Positions 7,255-15,139 of a stretch of DNA of 39,016 bases are shown here, one piece after another; the first letter of the stretch is position 1, and the number at the start of each line of letters is the position of its first letter. Under the pieces are notes generated by a model. It searched no databases. It had not been told where the DNA came from and saw only the letters and a program-made list of their open reading frames with translations. The position numbers were made by a program, and so were the translations under genes. The DNA lies in assembly GCA_964462515.1 (NCBI GenBank), contig CAYWXK010000036.1, forward strand, positions 1 to 39,016, given 5' to 3'. The stretch is from CAYWXK01 sp964462515. Its GTDB lineage: Bacteria > Planctomycetota > Phycisphaerae > Sedimentisphaerales > Anaerobacaceae.

Positions 7255-8433
7255 TTGGCTACAAGGAAATCTGTATTCATTCATTCACTTGAGCTTGAGA
7301 AGTTCAAATATCCGCCGGATATACCGTTTAATACCGACCGGGCGGGACAGGTAAGGAAAATTTTGAACTCTATGGGGCTGCTTTCCGGCGACGGCAGAAG
7401 CGAGGTGGCTCCTGTTCCTGTAGATAGACTTACTCTTAAAAAGTTCCATTCCGCCCGTTATCTACACGCGCTGAAAACCGCCTCACAAGGCTCCCGGCGG
7501 CACGGGCTTCCAGCCCGTGAAGACACGGCCAAGATGGCCGTGCTACAGGCTCTCTATATGGGAATAGGGACTCTCGATTGTCCGGTCTTTGAGGGGATGT
7601 ATGACTACGCAGTGCTTGCTGCCGGAGGGACACTTACTGCCGCGAAGTTAATTCTCTCTGGTGATACGGATGTAGCATTTAACCCATCAGGTGGCTTTCA
7701 TCACGCTCATCCAGAACGAGCCTCAGGCTTTTGCTACATAAACGATGTTGCACTTGCGTGTATTATTCTGGCTGAGCGGTACAAAAGAGTTCTGTATGTC
7801 GATGTTGACGTGCATTTTGCCGACGGCGTTGCATACGCGTTTTACGACCGCTCGGACGTGATGACCATATCATTTCATGAAAGCCCAAGAACGCTGTTTC
7901 CAGGCACAGGATTCGAAAATGAAATCGGCAGTGGCCCGGGAAAGGGTTATTGCGTGAATGTTCCTCTTCCGGTCGGCACTTATGACCAAGCGTATATGAA
8001 GGCATTCGAAGAGGTAGCTATCCCGCTAATGGCTGCCTACAAACCTGAGGTAATTGTCTTTGAATTGGGCGCAGATGCGCTCGCCAATGACCCGCTTGCG
8101 CATTTGTATCTGACTAATAACGTTTATGCTGACATCATAAATCACCTGCTGACTCTCAAAAAGCCTATCCTTATGACTGGCGGCGGAGGCTATAATATCC
8201 CCAATACCGTGCGGGCATGGGCGTTAGGATGGACAGTTCTTTGCGGTGCTGATACCGACCATTTAAGCAGTTCTGCTCTCGGCGGCGTTATGCTCGAAAG
8301 CACAGACTGGCAGGGTGGCTTGCGGGATAGAGCACTTGTTGTAAGCGACCAACAGCGAGAGGCCGTAATGCCTGCCGTAGAAGCCACAATAGAAACCATC
8401 AAAAGGAATGTTTTCCCAATTCACGGTCTCTAA
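7255..8433 (+). CDS. acuC: AcuC-type protein deacetylase (histone deacetylase superfamily)
   Basis: This is a zinc-dependent deacetylase of 392 residues. The catalytic set is complete: the His149-His150 pair in HHAHPERASGFCYIND, Asp185 and His187 (VDVDVHFADG), Asp274 (GADALANDP), and the transition-state tyrosine Tyr313 in GGGGYN. The HHGDG of many homologues is HFADG here. The start is TTG at 7255, chosen because AGGAGA lies five bases upstream and no ATG is near. In Bacillus, AcuC deacetylates and reactivates acetyl-CoA synthetase, and Acs is encoded 1.7 kb away here, so Acs is the likely substrate (inference). A segment around residues 79-97 between ALKTAS and QALYMG is encoded by a double-hairpin element and looks like a tolerated insertion. 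The gene likely shares a transcript with the CoA-transferase. Confidence 0.9.
   Translation: MATRKSVFIHSLELEKFKYPPDIPFNTDRAGQVRKILNSMGLLSGDGRSEVAPVPVDRLTLKKFHSARYLHALKTASQGSRRHGLPAREDTAKMAVLQALYMGIGTLDCPVFEGMYDYAVLAAGGTLTAAKLILSGDTDVAFNPSGGFHHAHPERASGFCYINDVALACIILAERYKRVLYVDVDVHFADGVAYAFYDRSDVMTISFHESPRTLFPGTGFENEIGSGPGKGYCVNVPLPVGTYDQAYMKAFEEVAIPLMAAYKPEVIVFELGADALANDPLAHLYLTNNVYADIINHLLTLKKPILMTGGGGYNIPNTVRAWALGWTVLCGADTDHLSSSALGGVMLESTDWQGGLRDRALVVSDQQREAVMPAVEATIETIKRNVFPIHGL
7497..7548. repeat. Double-hairpin element inside the deacetylase gene
   Basis: Two perfect stems stand side by side: CACGGGCT-TCC-AGCCCGTG (7501-7519) and CACGGCCA-AGA-TGGCCGTG (7524-7542). The element is in frame and adds about 20 residues (GLPAREDTAKMAVL region) to a loop of the protein. 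Confidence 0.8.
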
Positions 8434-8464
8434 TTATCGCCCTCCGGCGGGAAATCCTAAACTC

Positions 8465-8567
8465 TAAATCCTAAATTCCAAACAAATTCAAAATCCCAAT
8501 TTTCAAATGTTCGAGCCAGCGAGTTTTGGATTTGGGATTTTGGTTATTCGTATTTGTTTAGGATTTA
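8465..8567. repeat. AT-rich inverted repeat between convergent genes
   Basis: Three matched arm segments occur in mirror order: TAAATCCTA (8465) with TAGGATTTA (8559), AACAAAT (8481) with ATTTGTT (about 8552), and AAATCCCAA (8491) with TTGGGATTT (8532). It occupies most of the 161-base space between the deacetylase and transporter stops. It could end both transcripts, or be a small non-coding mobile element. No T-run terminator is evident. Confidence 0.75.
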
Positions 8568-8594
8568 GTGATTCGAGCTTAAAATTTTTGCTAC

Positions 8595-9977
8595 TTACGC
8601 CTTCCCCTTCGACGACTTTAACGCAAGCAGAATTACTGCCGCTGCTGTGACGCAAGCCAAGCCTGAAACAACAAATGCGGGCCGATAGTTGCCCACATCG
8701 AACAGCCGCTCTATCATCTTGCCGTCCAGTTCTGTAACTTTATACGGTATCTTCGCAACAACCTTCATTAGCGATGCTGCAAGGAAGGGACCCACCAGTC
8801 CTCCTGCGCCGTAAGCAGAGAACATCCAGCCATAGTTTACTCCTATGTGTTTTGTGCCGTAAAAGTCTGCCGTAACCGCCGGATACAGTGCAAGGTAACC
8901 TCCAAAGCACAATCCCACTGCGCAAATCCCCGATAGATACAGCGGATACGCTCGTAGCCAGTCCAGCCCCAGCATAGCCACCGCACAAACCGCAAACATT
9001 ATTACCAGCGTTGCTTTGCGACCAATATTGTCCGAAACCTTCCCCCATAATATCCGCCCAAGCGAATTGAATATTGCCAGTATCGAAATCGCCATTGCGC
9101 CTGCGGTTGTAACCTGATGGAACTGCGCCTCCGGAATCGGCGACGTTATCTTCCCAAAAGCAAACGACTGCCAGATAGGAGACGCCTTCATTATCACCTG
9201 TAGTCCTGCTGTGCAGCCCGCAAAATAAGTTGCCCACAACACCCAGAACGTGGGCGTCCGCAGCATTTCACCGGGTGTATAATCCATTTTTGCAGCCGCA
9301 GCCCCTCGCGCTGGCGGCGTCCAGCCCGCAGGCACATAACCGGTAGGTGGGTTGCGCAGCAACTGCGCACCTGCCACCACCGCGACCAAAAATATCAGAC
9401 CCAGTACCAGGAATGTATTGAACACTTCCAGCTCCGGCAGCGGAAACAGCTTGACGCCCAGCAGTTCGTAATGAACACCCGAAATGAGACCCTTGGCTAA
9501 TGGTGCAAAGAAGAATGCTCCAGCGCCGAAACCGGCCACCGCCAATCCTGTAATCAGACCTTTTTTGTCGGGAAACCACTTCACACACGCTGCTATCGGG
9601 CAGACGTATGCGGCGCCGATTCCGATACCACCCATTACCGAAAATGTTAAAATCAACCAGATAAGTGCCGTTCCGGATGAGAAATTCCCGGTAAACCGCG
9701 CCAAAATCAACCCGGCACCAAGAATAATACCGCCCGCAGTTGCTACTTTTCTCGGTCCCAGCCGGTCCTGAAAGCGTCCCCCGAATATGACCGCCATTGC
9801 GAACGCAGCCAGAACTATCTGCGCAGGCAGCGTAACGTGCATTTCTGTCCACGACGGGAAGGCTCGCTTTAGTGGTGTCTGAAATACGCTCCAGATATAC
9901 ACCGCACCTAAACTGACCTGTATTACGAGCGCCCCAATTACCACCATCCATCGGTTCATCATTTTGTCCTCGCCCAT
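8595..9977 (-). CDS. OFA-family major facilitator transporter (oxalate/formate antiporter type)
   Basis: This 460-residue inner-membrane protein has twelve predicted hydrophobic segments and the OFA opening (RWMVVIGALVIQVSLGAVYIWSVF), followed by the first cytoplasmic loop GGRFQDRLGPRKV and GRILWGKVSDNIGRK in the second half. Members exchange or import small monocarboxylates or dicarboxylates; downstream of acs, acetate or a related acid is the likely substrate (inference). The frame is open 23 codons further upstream, but ATG 9977 is preferred because AAAGGA stands six bases before it. It is encoded 167 bases after acs on the same strand, so the two may share a transcript. Confidence 0.88.
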   Translation of the reverse strand: MGEDKMMNRWMVVIGALVIQVSLGAVYIWSVFQTPLKRAFPSWTEMHVTLPAQIVLAAFAMAVIFGGRFQDRLGPRKVATAGGIILGAGLILARFTGNFSSGTALIWLILTFSVMGGIGIGAAYVCPIAACVKWFPDKKGLITGLAVAGFGAGAFFFAPLAKGLISGVHYELLGVKLFPLPELEVFNTFLVLGLIFLVAVVAGAQLLRNPPTGYVPAGWTPPARGAAAAKMDYTPGEMLRTPTFWVLWATYFAGCTAGLQVIMKASPIWQSFAFGKITSPIPEAQFHQVTTAGAMAISILAIFNSLGRILWGKVSDNIGRKATLVIMFAVCAVAMLGLDWLRAYPLYLSGICAVGLCFGGYLALYPAVTADFYGTKHIGVNYGWMFSAYGAGGLVGPFLAASLMKVVAKIPYKVTELDGKMIERLFDVGNYRPAFVVSGLACVTAAAVILLALKSSKGKA

Positions 9978-10144
9978 ATCCGTTCCTTTCATTAAAATCA
10001 AGCGGGCGCACTCCACACCCCTTGTCCGCTCGATAGCGTCTATCACCGAAGTTTCGAGCGCCCAAGCAAACTCGACATTTCAATTGGTGCGGGGCACACC
10101 CGGTTTATGCTTCCCTCCTGTCTTTTTCCTTTACGTCGGGTATC
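9978..10144 (-). other. Intergenic spacer between acs and the transporter
   Basis: It contains a small inverted repeat, CGCTCGA (10027-10033) with TCGAGCG (10054-10060). It also contains CAATTGGTGCGGGG (10081-10094), a string that recurs in similar form near 26770 and 34313. No convincing promoter was found. Confidence 0.4.
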
Positions 10145-12127
10145 TTATTTGCCTCGACCTTTCACAAGCACCTCAACCACGCTCGGGTCTGCAAGCGTAG
10201 TGATGTCGCCTAAGTTGCTCGTATCATTCTCGGCAATCTTGCGCAGGATTCGCCGCATAATCTTGCCCGAACGGGTCTTCGGAAGTGCAGGAGCAAACTG
10301 GATAATTTCAGGCATTGCGATAGGCCCGATTTCCTTTCGCACGTGTGTAATAAGCTCCTTCTTCAGCTCCTCACTCTCAGGGATGCCGTCTTTGAGCGTA
10401 ACGAAGGCATACAGCCCCTGTCCTTTAATCTCGTGAGGCATCGGAGTAACCGCAGCCTCGGCAACCTTTGGATGGCTGACAAGAGCGCTTTCCACCTCGG
10501 CTGTTCCAATGCGGTGGCCGGAAACGTTGACCACATCGTCGATTCTGCCCATCAGCCAGTAATCGCCATCCTCATCGATGCGGCAGCCATCGCCGGTGAA
10601 ATAGACGTTGTCAAATAATGTAAAGTATGTGTCTATAAACCGCTGATGGTCTCCCCACATTGTTTGCATCATTCCGGGCCAGGGTCTTCTGATGCACAGC
10701 TTGCCGCCTTCGTTCACGTTGCACTTAGTTCCATCATCGCGTAGAACGACCGGGTCAACGCCGAAAAACGGCCGATTTGCACTGCCCGGTTTTAACGTAT
10801 GCGCACCAGGCAACGGCGTAATTAAAATACCGCCGGTCTCGGTTTGCCACCACGTATCAACAATCGGACATCGATTACGCCCAATCTTCTCATAATACCA
10901 TATCCAGGCCTCAGGATTAATCGGCTCGCCAACCGTTCCAAGAACCCTTATTGTGTTCAGTTTGTATTTGGCAGGCCATTCATCACCGAGACGCATAAGC
11001 GAGCGAATAGCCGTCGGTGCAGTGTAGAAAACCGTAACGCCAAACTTATCACAAATCTGCCAGAATCGTCCGGCGTCAGGATAAGTGGGTATCCCTTCGA
11101 ACATCAGCGATGTCGCACCGTTTGCAAGCGGGCCATATACAATATAGCTATGCCCAGTTACCCAGCCAATATCTGCGGTGCACCAGTAAATGTCATCATC
11201 GTGAATGTTGAAAATGAATTTGTGACTGAGACAGACCTCTACTAAGTATCCACCTGCAGTATGGACCACACCCTTGGGCTTGCCTGTCGAGCCGGATGTG
11301 TAAAGGATAAATAGCGGCTCCTCCGCCTTCATGTGCTCAGGTTCGCATCTGCTATCGGCTTTAGACATCACATCGTGATACCATACGTCCCTGCCGGCTT
11401 TCATATCACACGGGTCGTCTCCGACCTTAACGACTAAGACAGTCTCGATTGTCGCTGTCTTTTTCAGTGCTTCGTCGGCAGTGCTCTTGAGCATAATATG
11501 TTTGCCGCCTCGATATGAAACATTCGAGGTGATAAGCATTTTGCATCCGGAGTCATTGATACGGTCTTGCAGCGACTCGGCGCTGAATCCCCCAAAAACC
11601 ACCGAGTGAATCGCACCAATGCGGGCACAGGCAAGCATAGCTATCGGAAGCTCGGGGACCATCGGCAGGTAGATAGCCACCCGGTCGCCTCTCTTTATGC
11701 CTTTTGATTTTAGCACGTTTGCGAATTTACAGACTTCCTTATGCAGCTCTTCGTATGTAAATTTTCTGACGGCATCTTCCGCTTCGCCCTGCCAGATTAG
11801 TGCCGTCTTCTTAGCGGTTGGCGTCCCAAGGTGACGGTCAAGGCAGTTGTAAGTAACATTGAGCTGGCCATCGGCAAACCAACTGTGTTCAATCTTTCGC
11901 CTTTTGGTGTCCCAGGTATATTCCAGACTTTTGGTTGGTTTCTTAAACCAGCTCACAATCTTTGCCTGTTCCAGCCAGAAGCCATCCGGGTCGTTAAGTG
12001 ACTTTTCCCACATCTGCTGGTATTGCTGGGGACTATTGATGTAAGCATTTGCCTTGATTGCCGCCGGCGGCGGAAATGTCCGCTTTTCTATCATCAATGA
12101 GTCAATACTTTTTTGAACTTGTGCCAT
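10145..12127 (-). CDS. acs: Acetyl-CoA synthetase, AMP-forming
   Basis: This cytosolic enzyme converts acetate, ATP and CoA to acetyl-CoA, AMP and PPi, the high-affinity acetate route. The 660-residue length matches bacterial Acs. Visible motifs are the adenylate-forming core YTSGSTGKPKG (about residue 280), the DTWWQTETGG block, FTGDGCRIDEDGDYW, the hinge region MGRIDDVVNVSGHR, and the C-terminal PKTRSGKIMRR with Lys622, equivalent to the lysine whose acetylation silences Acs in Salmonella. AAAGGAG precedes the ATG by about six bases. It lies downstream of the porin gene on the same strand (165-base gap) and upstream of the OFA transporter. The GNAT fusion and AcuC-like genes nearby make reversible acetylation of Lys622 likely. 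Confidence 0.97.
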   Translation of the reverse strand: MAQVQKSIDSLMIEKRTFPPPAAIKANAYINSPQQYQQMWEKSLNDPDGFWLEQAKIVSWFKKPTKSLEYTWDTKRRKIEHSWFADGQLNVTYNCLDRHLGTPTAKKTALIWQGEAEDAVRKFTYEELHKEVCKFANVLKSKGIKRGDRVAIYLPMVPELPIAMLACARIGAIHSVVFGGFSAESLQDRINDSGCKMLITSNVSYRGGKHIMLKSTADEALKKTATIETVLVVKVGDDPCDMKAGRDVWYHDVMSKADSRCEPEHMKAEEPLFILYTSGSTGKPKGVVHTAGGYLVEVCLSHKFIFNIHDDDIYWCTADIGWVTGHSYIVYGPLANGATSLMFEGIPTYPDAGRFWQICDKFGVTVFYTAPTAIRSLMRLGDEWPAKYKLNTIRVLGTVGEPINPEAWIWYYEKIGRNRCPIVDTWWQTETGGILITPLPGAHTLKPGSANRPFFGVDPVVLRDDGTKCNVNEGGKLCIRRPWPGMMQTMWGDHQRFIDTYFTLFDNVYFTGDGCRIDEDGDYWLMGRIDDVVNVSGHRIGTAEVESALVSHPKVAEAAVTPMPHEIKGQGLYAFVTLKDGIPESEELKKELITHVRKEIGPIAMPEIIQFAPALPKTRSGKIMRRILRKIAENDTSNLGDITTLADPSVVEVLVKGRGK

Positions 12128-12160
12128 ACTGTTCTCCTTTTACGTAACTTACAATTATTA

Positions 12161-12176
12161 AGCCTGAAAGGCTTTA
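12161..12176 (-). terminator. Weak hairpin between porin and acs
   Basis: AAGCCT-GAA-AGGCTT forms a six-base-pair stem in the 165-base space. The following tract is only moderately T-rich on the minus strand, so it may attenuate rather than stop transcription from the porin gene. Confidence 0.3.
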
Positions 12177-12292
12177 TAGCTATTTTTCAATCAGCCGTTT
12201 TTTCCTTCTGGTTAGGGTATTAGTGTTTCGTAGCTAACAAATAAACCGGGTATTATATGTATTTAGTTTTCAGGCGTCAAGCAAATTTCTCA

Positions 12293-13696
12293 TCAAAATT
12301 TATATATAAGAGATGTTTGGGCCCGCAGGCTATCGGCGTCTCCCGGCCCTTTGTAATCCGTTTGCCAGTCCGAAAGCTCAAACCCGATTTCTGCATTTTT
12401 AGTGACGGAGTAAATTACGTTGCCAAAAATAGAGTGATTCAGCACCCGGTCATTTGTCTTAACGTCCCCTTTATCAACGTTATCTATGCCTGCACCGATA
12501 TTAAAGCGCCATTTGTCCCACGGCCCGATGCTCGCCCCGACCCAGCCGCCTTTGGCAGCTATTTCATTATATATGCCCTTGCTTGTATCTATGTTGACCC
12601 CCTGGCCGATACCGCCAAAGTAGGTGTTTAAGTTCTCACCCGTAAATAATTCGCCTTTGATGCTCAGCCATTTGTTAATCGGCCCGGTCAGGTCGAGGTT
12701 GATAGACCAGCTCTCAAATTTCTTGTTGGTGCCGCTAAGCGCAATGTCATATTCTTCTCTACCAACGTGGCCCGACAAACCGACCGTCATCGGCTTATAG
12801 CCCACCCACGGCAATGTCACACTCGCTCGTCCCTGCAAAGTTGGGTAGCCGGCATCTTCGCCTGATTCTGATGATGTTGGGCTGCTCCTTCCGATAGTTC
12901 TTGCCACCGCGCCTTCCAATTGTAACTCAACATCCTTGCCGATAGGGAATCCTTTTGTCAGCCGAATTTGTGGCCGCCGATAGCCAATGTTACCTGCGTC
13001 CCACAAAACTGTGTAATTCAACGTATCAGGAAAGAGTGGTGACATCGTATCTGATGTTTGGCCTGCAAGAATGCTAAAGCGGTCCTCGGGCCAATCTAAT
13101 TTTAGATAAGCGTGGCGCAGTTGAATTTTGGCTTTGTTTTCGTCTGCATAGCTGCCATAGAAATCACCTTCTACAAGCCCGCTTGTCTTCACGGCTTCAT
13201 CATCGGGCCCGGTGATTTTCACTCCAAAACGAGTCTGGTTGACTGTGAGATTGAACTCATCATCGTTTTTGTTGGCCGCCTCCGAATCTACGTATAGGGC
13301 ATAATTACCCGGCGTAGTGCGAGAGCTGTCGTAAGAAGCATCGGCTTTAATATAGCCATATACCTGGATGTCAAGGTTTGACCAGACGGGTTTCTTTTTT
13401 GCAGCTTCTTTTTGGACCATTTCTGCAATTCTCTGCAGTTCAGCTTCACCCAGCTTAGCTGTAGTTTCGGGTTTTGGTTCCTCTTTAGGTGCTTCCACCT
13501 TCACCTGCTCCGCACTTGTCGCCTTAGCTTGTTGTAGAACGAGTTTCTTTAGCTCTTCTACTTCCTTTTCCAGCTTTTCAAGCCTGCCTCGAAGGTCAGC
13601 GTTTTCCCTGGCCAGGTCGCTGGTACTATCCGCCCGGCAAAGACTACCGATGGCTGCCAGCATTGCGGCACTTAATAAAATTGCTATCCATTTCAT
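12293..13696 (-). CDS. DcaP-like trimeric outer-membrane porin
   Basis: The 467-residue precursor has a signal peptide (MKWIAILLSAAMLAAIGSLC, cut near residue 22). A heptad-patterned coiled coil follows (about 28-58, ENADLRGRLEKLEKEVEELKK), then an Ala/Lys/Pro/Glu-rich linker. From about residue 105 the sequence has alternating polar/aromatic beta strands (VYGYIKADASYDSS), ending in the outer-membrane signature IYKF. This arrangement is typical of DcaP-type porins, in which the coiled coil lies in the periplasm. Members admit negatively charged small molecules; beside acs and a carboxylate transporter, uptake of organic acids is a reasonable inference. AAAAGGAG precedes the ATG by seven bases. 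It is probably the first gene of a porin-acs-transporter unit, with its promoter in the divergent space up to 14077. Confidence 0.82.
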   Translation of the reverse strand: MKWIAILLSAAMLAAIGSLCRADSTSDLARENADLRGRLEKLEKEVEELKKLVLQQAKATSAEQVKVEAPKEEPKPETTAKLGEAELQRIAEMVQKEAAKKKPVWSNLDIQVYGYIKADASYDSSRTTPGNYALYVDSEAANKNDDEFNLTVNQTRFGVKITGPDDEAVKTSGLVEGDFYGSYADENKAKIQLRHAYLKLDWPEDRFSILAGQTSDTMSPLFPDTLNYTVLWDAGNIGYRRPQIRLTKGFPIGKDVELQLEGAVARTIGRSSPTSSESGEDAGYPTLQGRASVTLPWVGYKPMTVGLSGHVGREEYDIALSGTNKKFESWSINLDLTGPINKWLSIKGELFTGENLNTYFGGIGQGVNIDTSKGIYNEIAAKGGWVGASIGPWDKWRFNIGAGIDNVDKGDVKTNDRVLNHSIFGNVIYSVTKNAEIGFELSDWQTDYKGPGDADSLRAQTSLIYKF

Positions 13697-14077
13697 TGTG
13701 AACTCCTTTTCCTTAAGTCCGGCAATTTTGTGTCCTCTTCGGCCCTATTTGTCTTATTGTTGCGTGTATCTTCTGACGAGTTATTTATAACTGCTCTCCC
13801 CTGCCTCGGCTCATAACATTTACCATACTATTTTTATCCAGCAATACCAAAAAGGGATTCTGTATTATACGCAGAAGCAGGTTGTCGTCAAGTGATGCGC
13901 TGTCCCGTCCCAATTGTCCGCCAGCGACAAATAAGTTTTAGAGTTGAAAGAACCTAACTCCTTCGACAGTTCAATTGGGGCGGGGCCGCTTATTTTTTAC
14001 TTAACCTGGCACAAGGTTTTGTCGATTCATAAGTTAAAACTCGATAGCTTCAGCAGCAAAAAATAGGAGACTTAAAA
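13697..14077. other. Divergent intergenic region between porin and STAS genes
   Basis: This 381-base gene-free stretch should hold promoters for both divergent genes. Apart from the 81-base inverted repeat at 13904-13984, I see only the STAS ribosome-binding site (ATAGGAGA near 14064). I found no confident minus-35/minus-10 pair. Confidence 0.5.
13904..13984. repeat. 81-bp inverted repeat
   Basis: Arms CCCGTCCCAATTG (13904-13916) and CAATTGGGGCGGG (13972-13984) pair over 13 bases with one G-T wobble. The interior contains further partial complementarity (AGTTTTAGAGTT against AACCTAACTCC). The copy number of this element in the genome is unknown. Confidence 0.75.
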
Positions 14078-14413
14078 ATGGCAATTCAGCATTGGTCGGA
14101 TAATATTATTGTCGTGGACCTGCCACTCGAGCCGGAGATGGCTGACGAGCTCGAAACACTTGTAGATATGCTTTCGGACCATGACCACTGTAGTGTGGTA
14201 ATTGATTTCTCCAACGTTAGTATCGTGAATTCTTCAAGTCTTTCGAAACTGCTGGAGCTCCGCAAACATTTGGTTGATTGCAGTCGCCGGCTGATCTTTT
14301 GTGGAATTCCACCTGCAACCAGAGGTGTATTCACAGTAACAGGCCTGGACCAGGTTTTTGAAATTGCTGATGACAAGTTCGCTGCCTTAGCAACTCTGGA
14401 AATGATTGGCTAA
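14078..14413 (+). CDS. STAS-domain protein (anti-sigma-factor antagonist family)
   Basis: The 111-residue single-domain protein has the STAS pattern. Strands and helices around VVIDFSNVSIVNSSSLSKLLELRK align with the SpoIIAA phosphorylation loop, where a Ser in NSSSLS would be the kinase target. This is followed by RLIFCGIPPATRGVFTVTGLDQVFEI. Family members bind or release anti-sigma factors or act as scaffolds in signalling. No partner kinase or sigma factor gene is adjacent. It converges on the two-component block on the other strand. AGGAG lies eight bases before the ATG. A second, divergent STAS gene is at 26139-26501. Confidence 0.85.
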   Translation: MAIQHWSDNIIVVDLPLEPEMADELETLVDMLSDHDHCSVVIDFSNVSIVNSSSLSKLLELRKHLVDCSRRLIFCGIPPATRGVFTVTGLDQVFEIADDKFAALATLEMIG

Positions 14414-14504
14414 TACTACAGCACAGCTAAATACCGCAAGCTCATTCGCAGAACTTCTGACCCCCCGACCTCAATACGAAATACGAACGACTAACTTTAG
14501 AGGT

Positions 14505-14924
14505 CTATTCTCCGTCCGGCAATTCACTTAATGTCCAGTAAAGGGCTATCGTTCTTATGGCCTCAACAAGCTTTATGTAATCCATAGGCTTAACAATATA
14601 GCCGGCGACACTGAGCTTAAAGGTTTCAATGACATCCTGCTCTTCGGTCGATGAAGTTAAAACTACAATCGGAATCCTTTTTAGTGCTTCATCCGCCTTG
14701 GCAATTCTCAGGAAATCTACACCGTTTGTCTTCGGCATATTTAAATCAAGCAAAATAAGGCACGGCTTCTTATTTGCCTTGTCTGTTAAGTAGTCCAGTG
14801 CCTCTTTACCGTTGGTCTTGTGCACTAATTCGTTTGTAATCTTAAGCTCATCGAGTGCACGCGCAACCATCATTGCATCCAGACGGTCATCTTCTATAAG
14901 TAATATTGGTTTCGAGCTTCGCAT
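14505..14924 (-). CDS. Single-domain response regulator (Rcp1-like), copy 1
   Basis: This 139-residue CheY-like receiver has the acidic pair in LLIEDDRLDAM, the phospho-acceptor Asp in LILLDLNMPK, the Thr/Ser switch (VVLTSSTEEQ) and the conserved Lys-Pro in GYIVKPMDY. No output domain is present. It resembles regulators partnered with PAS-rich kinases, and ends YWTLSELP like the copy at 22798. An ATG exists at 14936, but ATG 14924 is preferred because it matches the paralogues and follows GGGGG by five bases. It is the last gene of the signalling block, 215 bases after the degenerate kinase. It probably takes phosphate from the 1247-residue kinase or passes a signal by protein contact. Confidence 0.9.
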   Translation of the reverse strand: MRSSKPILLIEDDRLDAMMVARALDELKITNELVHKTNGKEALDYLTDKANKKPCLILLDLNMPKTNGVDFLRIAKADEALKRIPIVVLTSSTEEQDVIETFKLSVAGYIVKPMDYIKLVEAIRTIALYWTLSELPDGE

Positions 14925-14943
14925 TTTTACCCCCATTTCTTTG

Positions 14944-14960
14944 ACGGCCGAATCGGCCGT
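14944..14960. repeat. GC-rich hairpin before response regulator copy 1
   Basis: ACGGCCG-AAT-CGGCCGT is a perfect seven-base-pair stem, 20 bases upstream of the start at 14924 on the minus strand. It could influence translation initiation or simply be another palindromic element. Confidence 0.5.
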
Positions 14961-15051
14961 GTTTGAACTCTCTTTTTTTACGCTTTCGCCTCGATGTCAC
15001 CTCTTTCTCGTTATAGTCCCTTTTAATTCGCCTAATCGTCCTGAGATTTTT

Positions 15052-15122
15052 CTTCGGCAGGCTCTTTGCCGCGCACGCTTTATATTCTCTGCGTTTTCTA
15101 CTCTCGAATGAGCCTGCCGAAG
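15052..15122. repeat. 71-bp inverted repeat in the signalling block
   Basis: Perfect 13-base arms, CTTCGGCAGGCTC (15052-15064) and GAGCCTGCCGAAG (15110-15122), flank a 45-base A/T-rich loop. It lies in the 215-base gap between the degenerate kinase stop and response regulator copy 1. Confidence 0.85.
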
Positions 15123-15139
15123 TCCCCAGGTCCCAGCGA

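Noticed and set aside
8740..10083. Long open frames (165 and 271 codons) overlapping the OFA transporter
   Set aside because: They are other frames of the transporter gene, with no recognisable domains.
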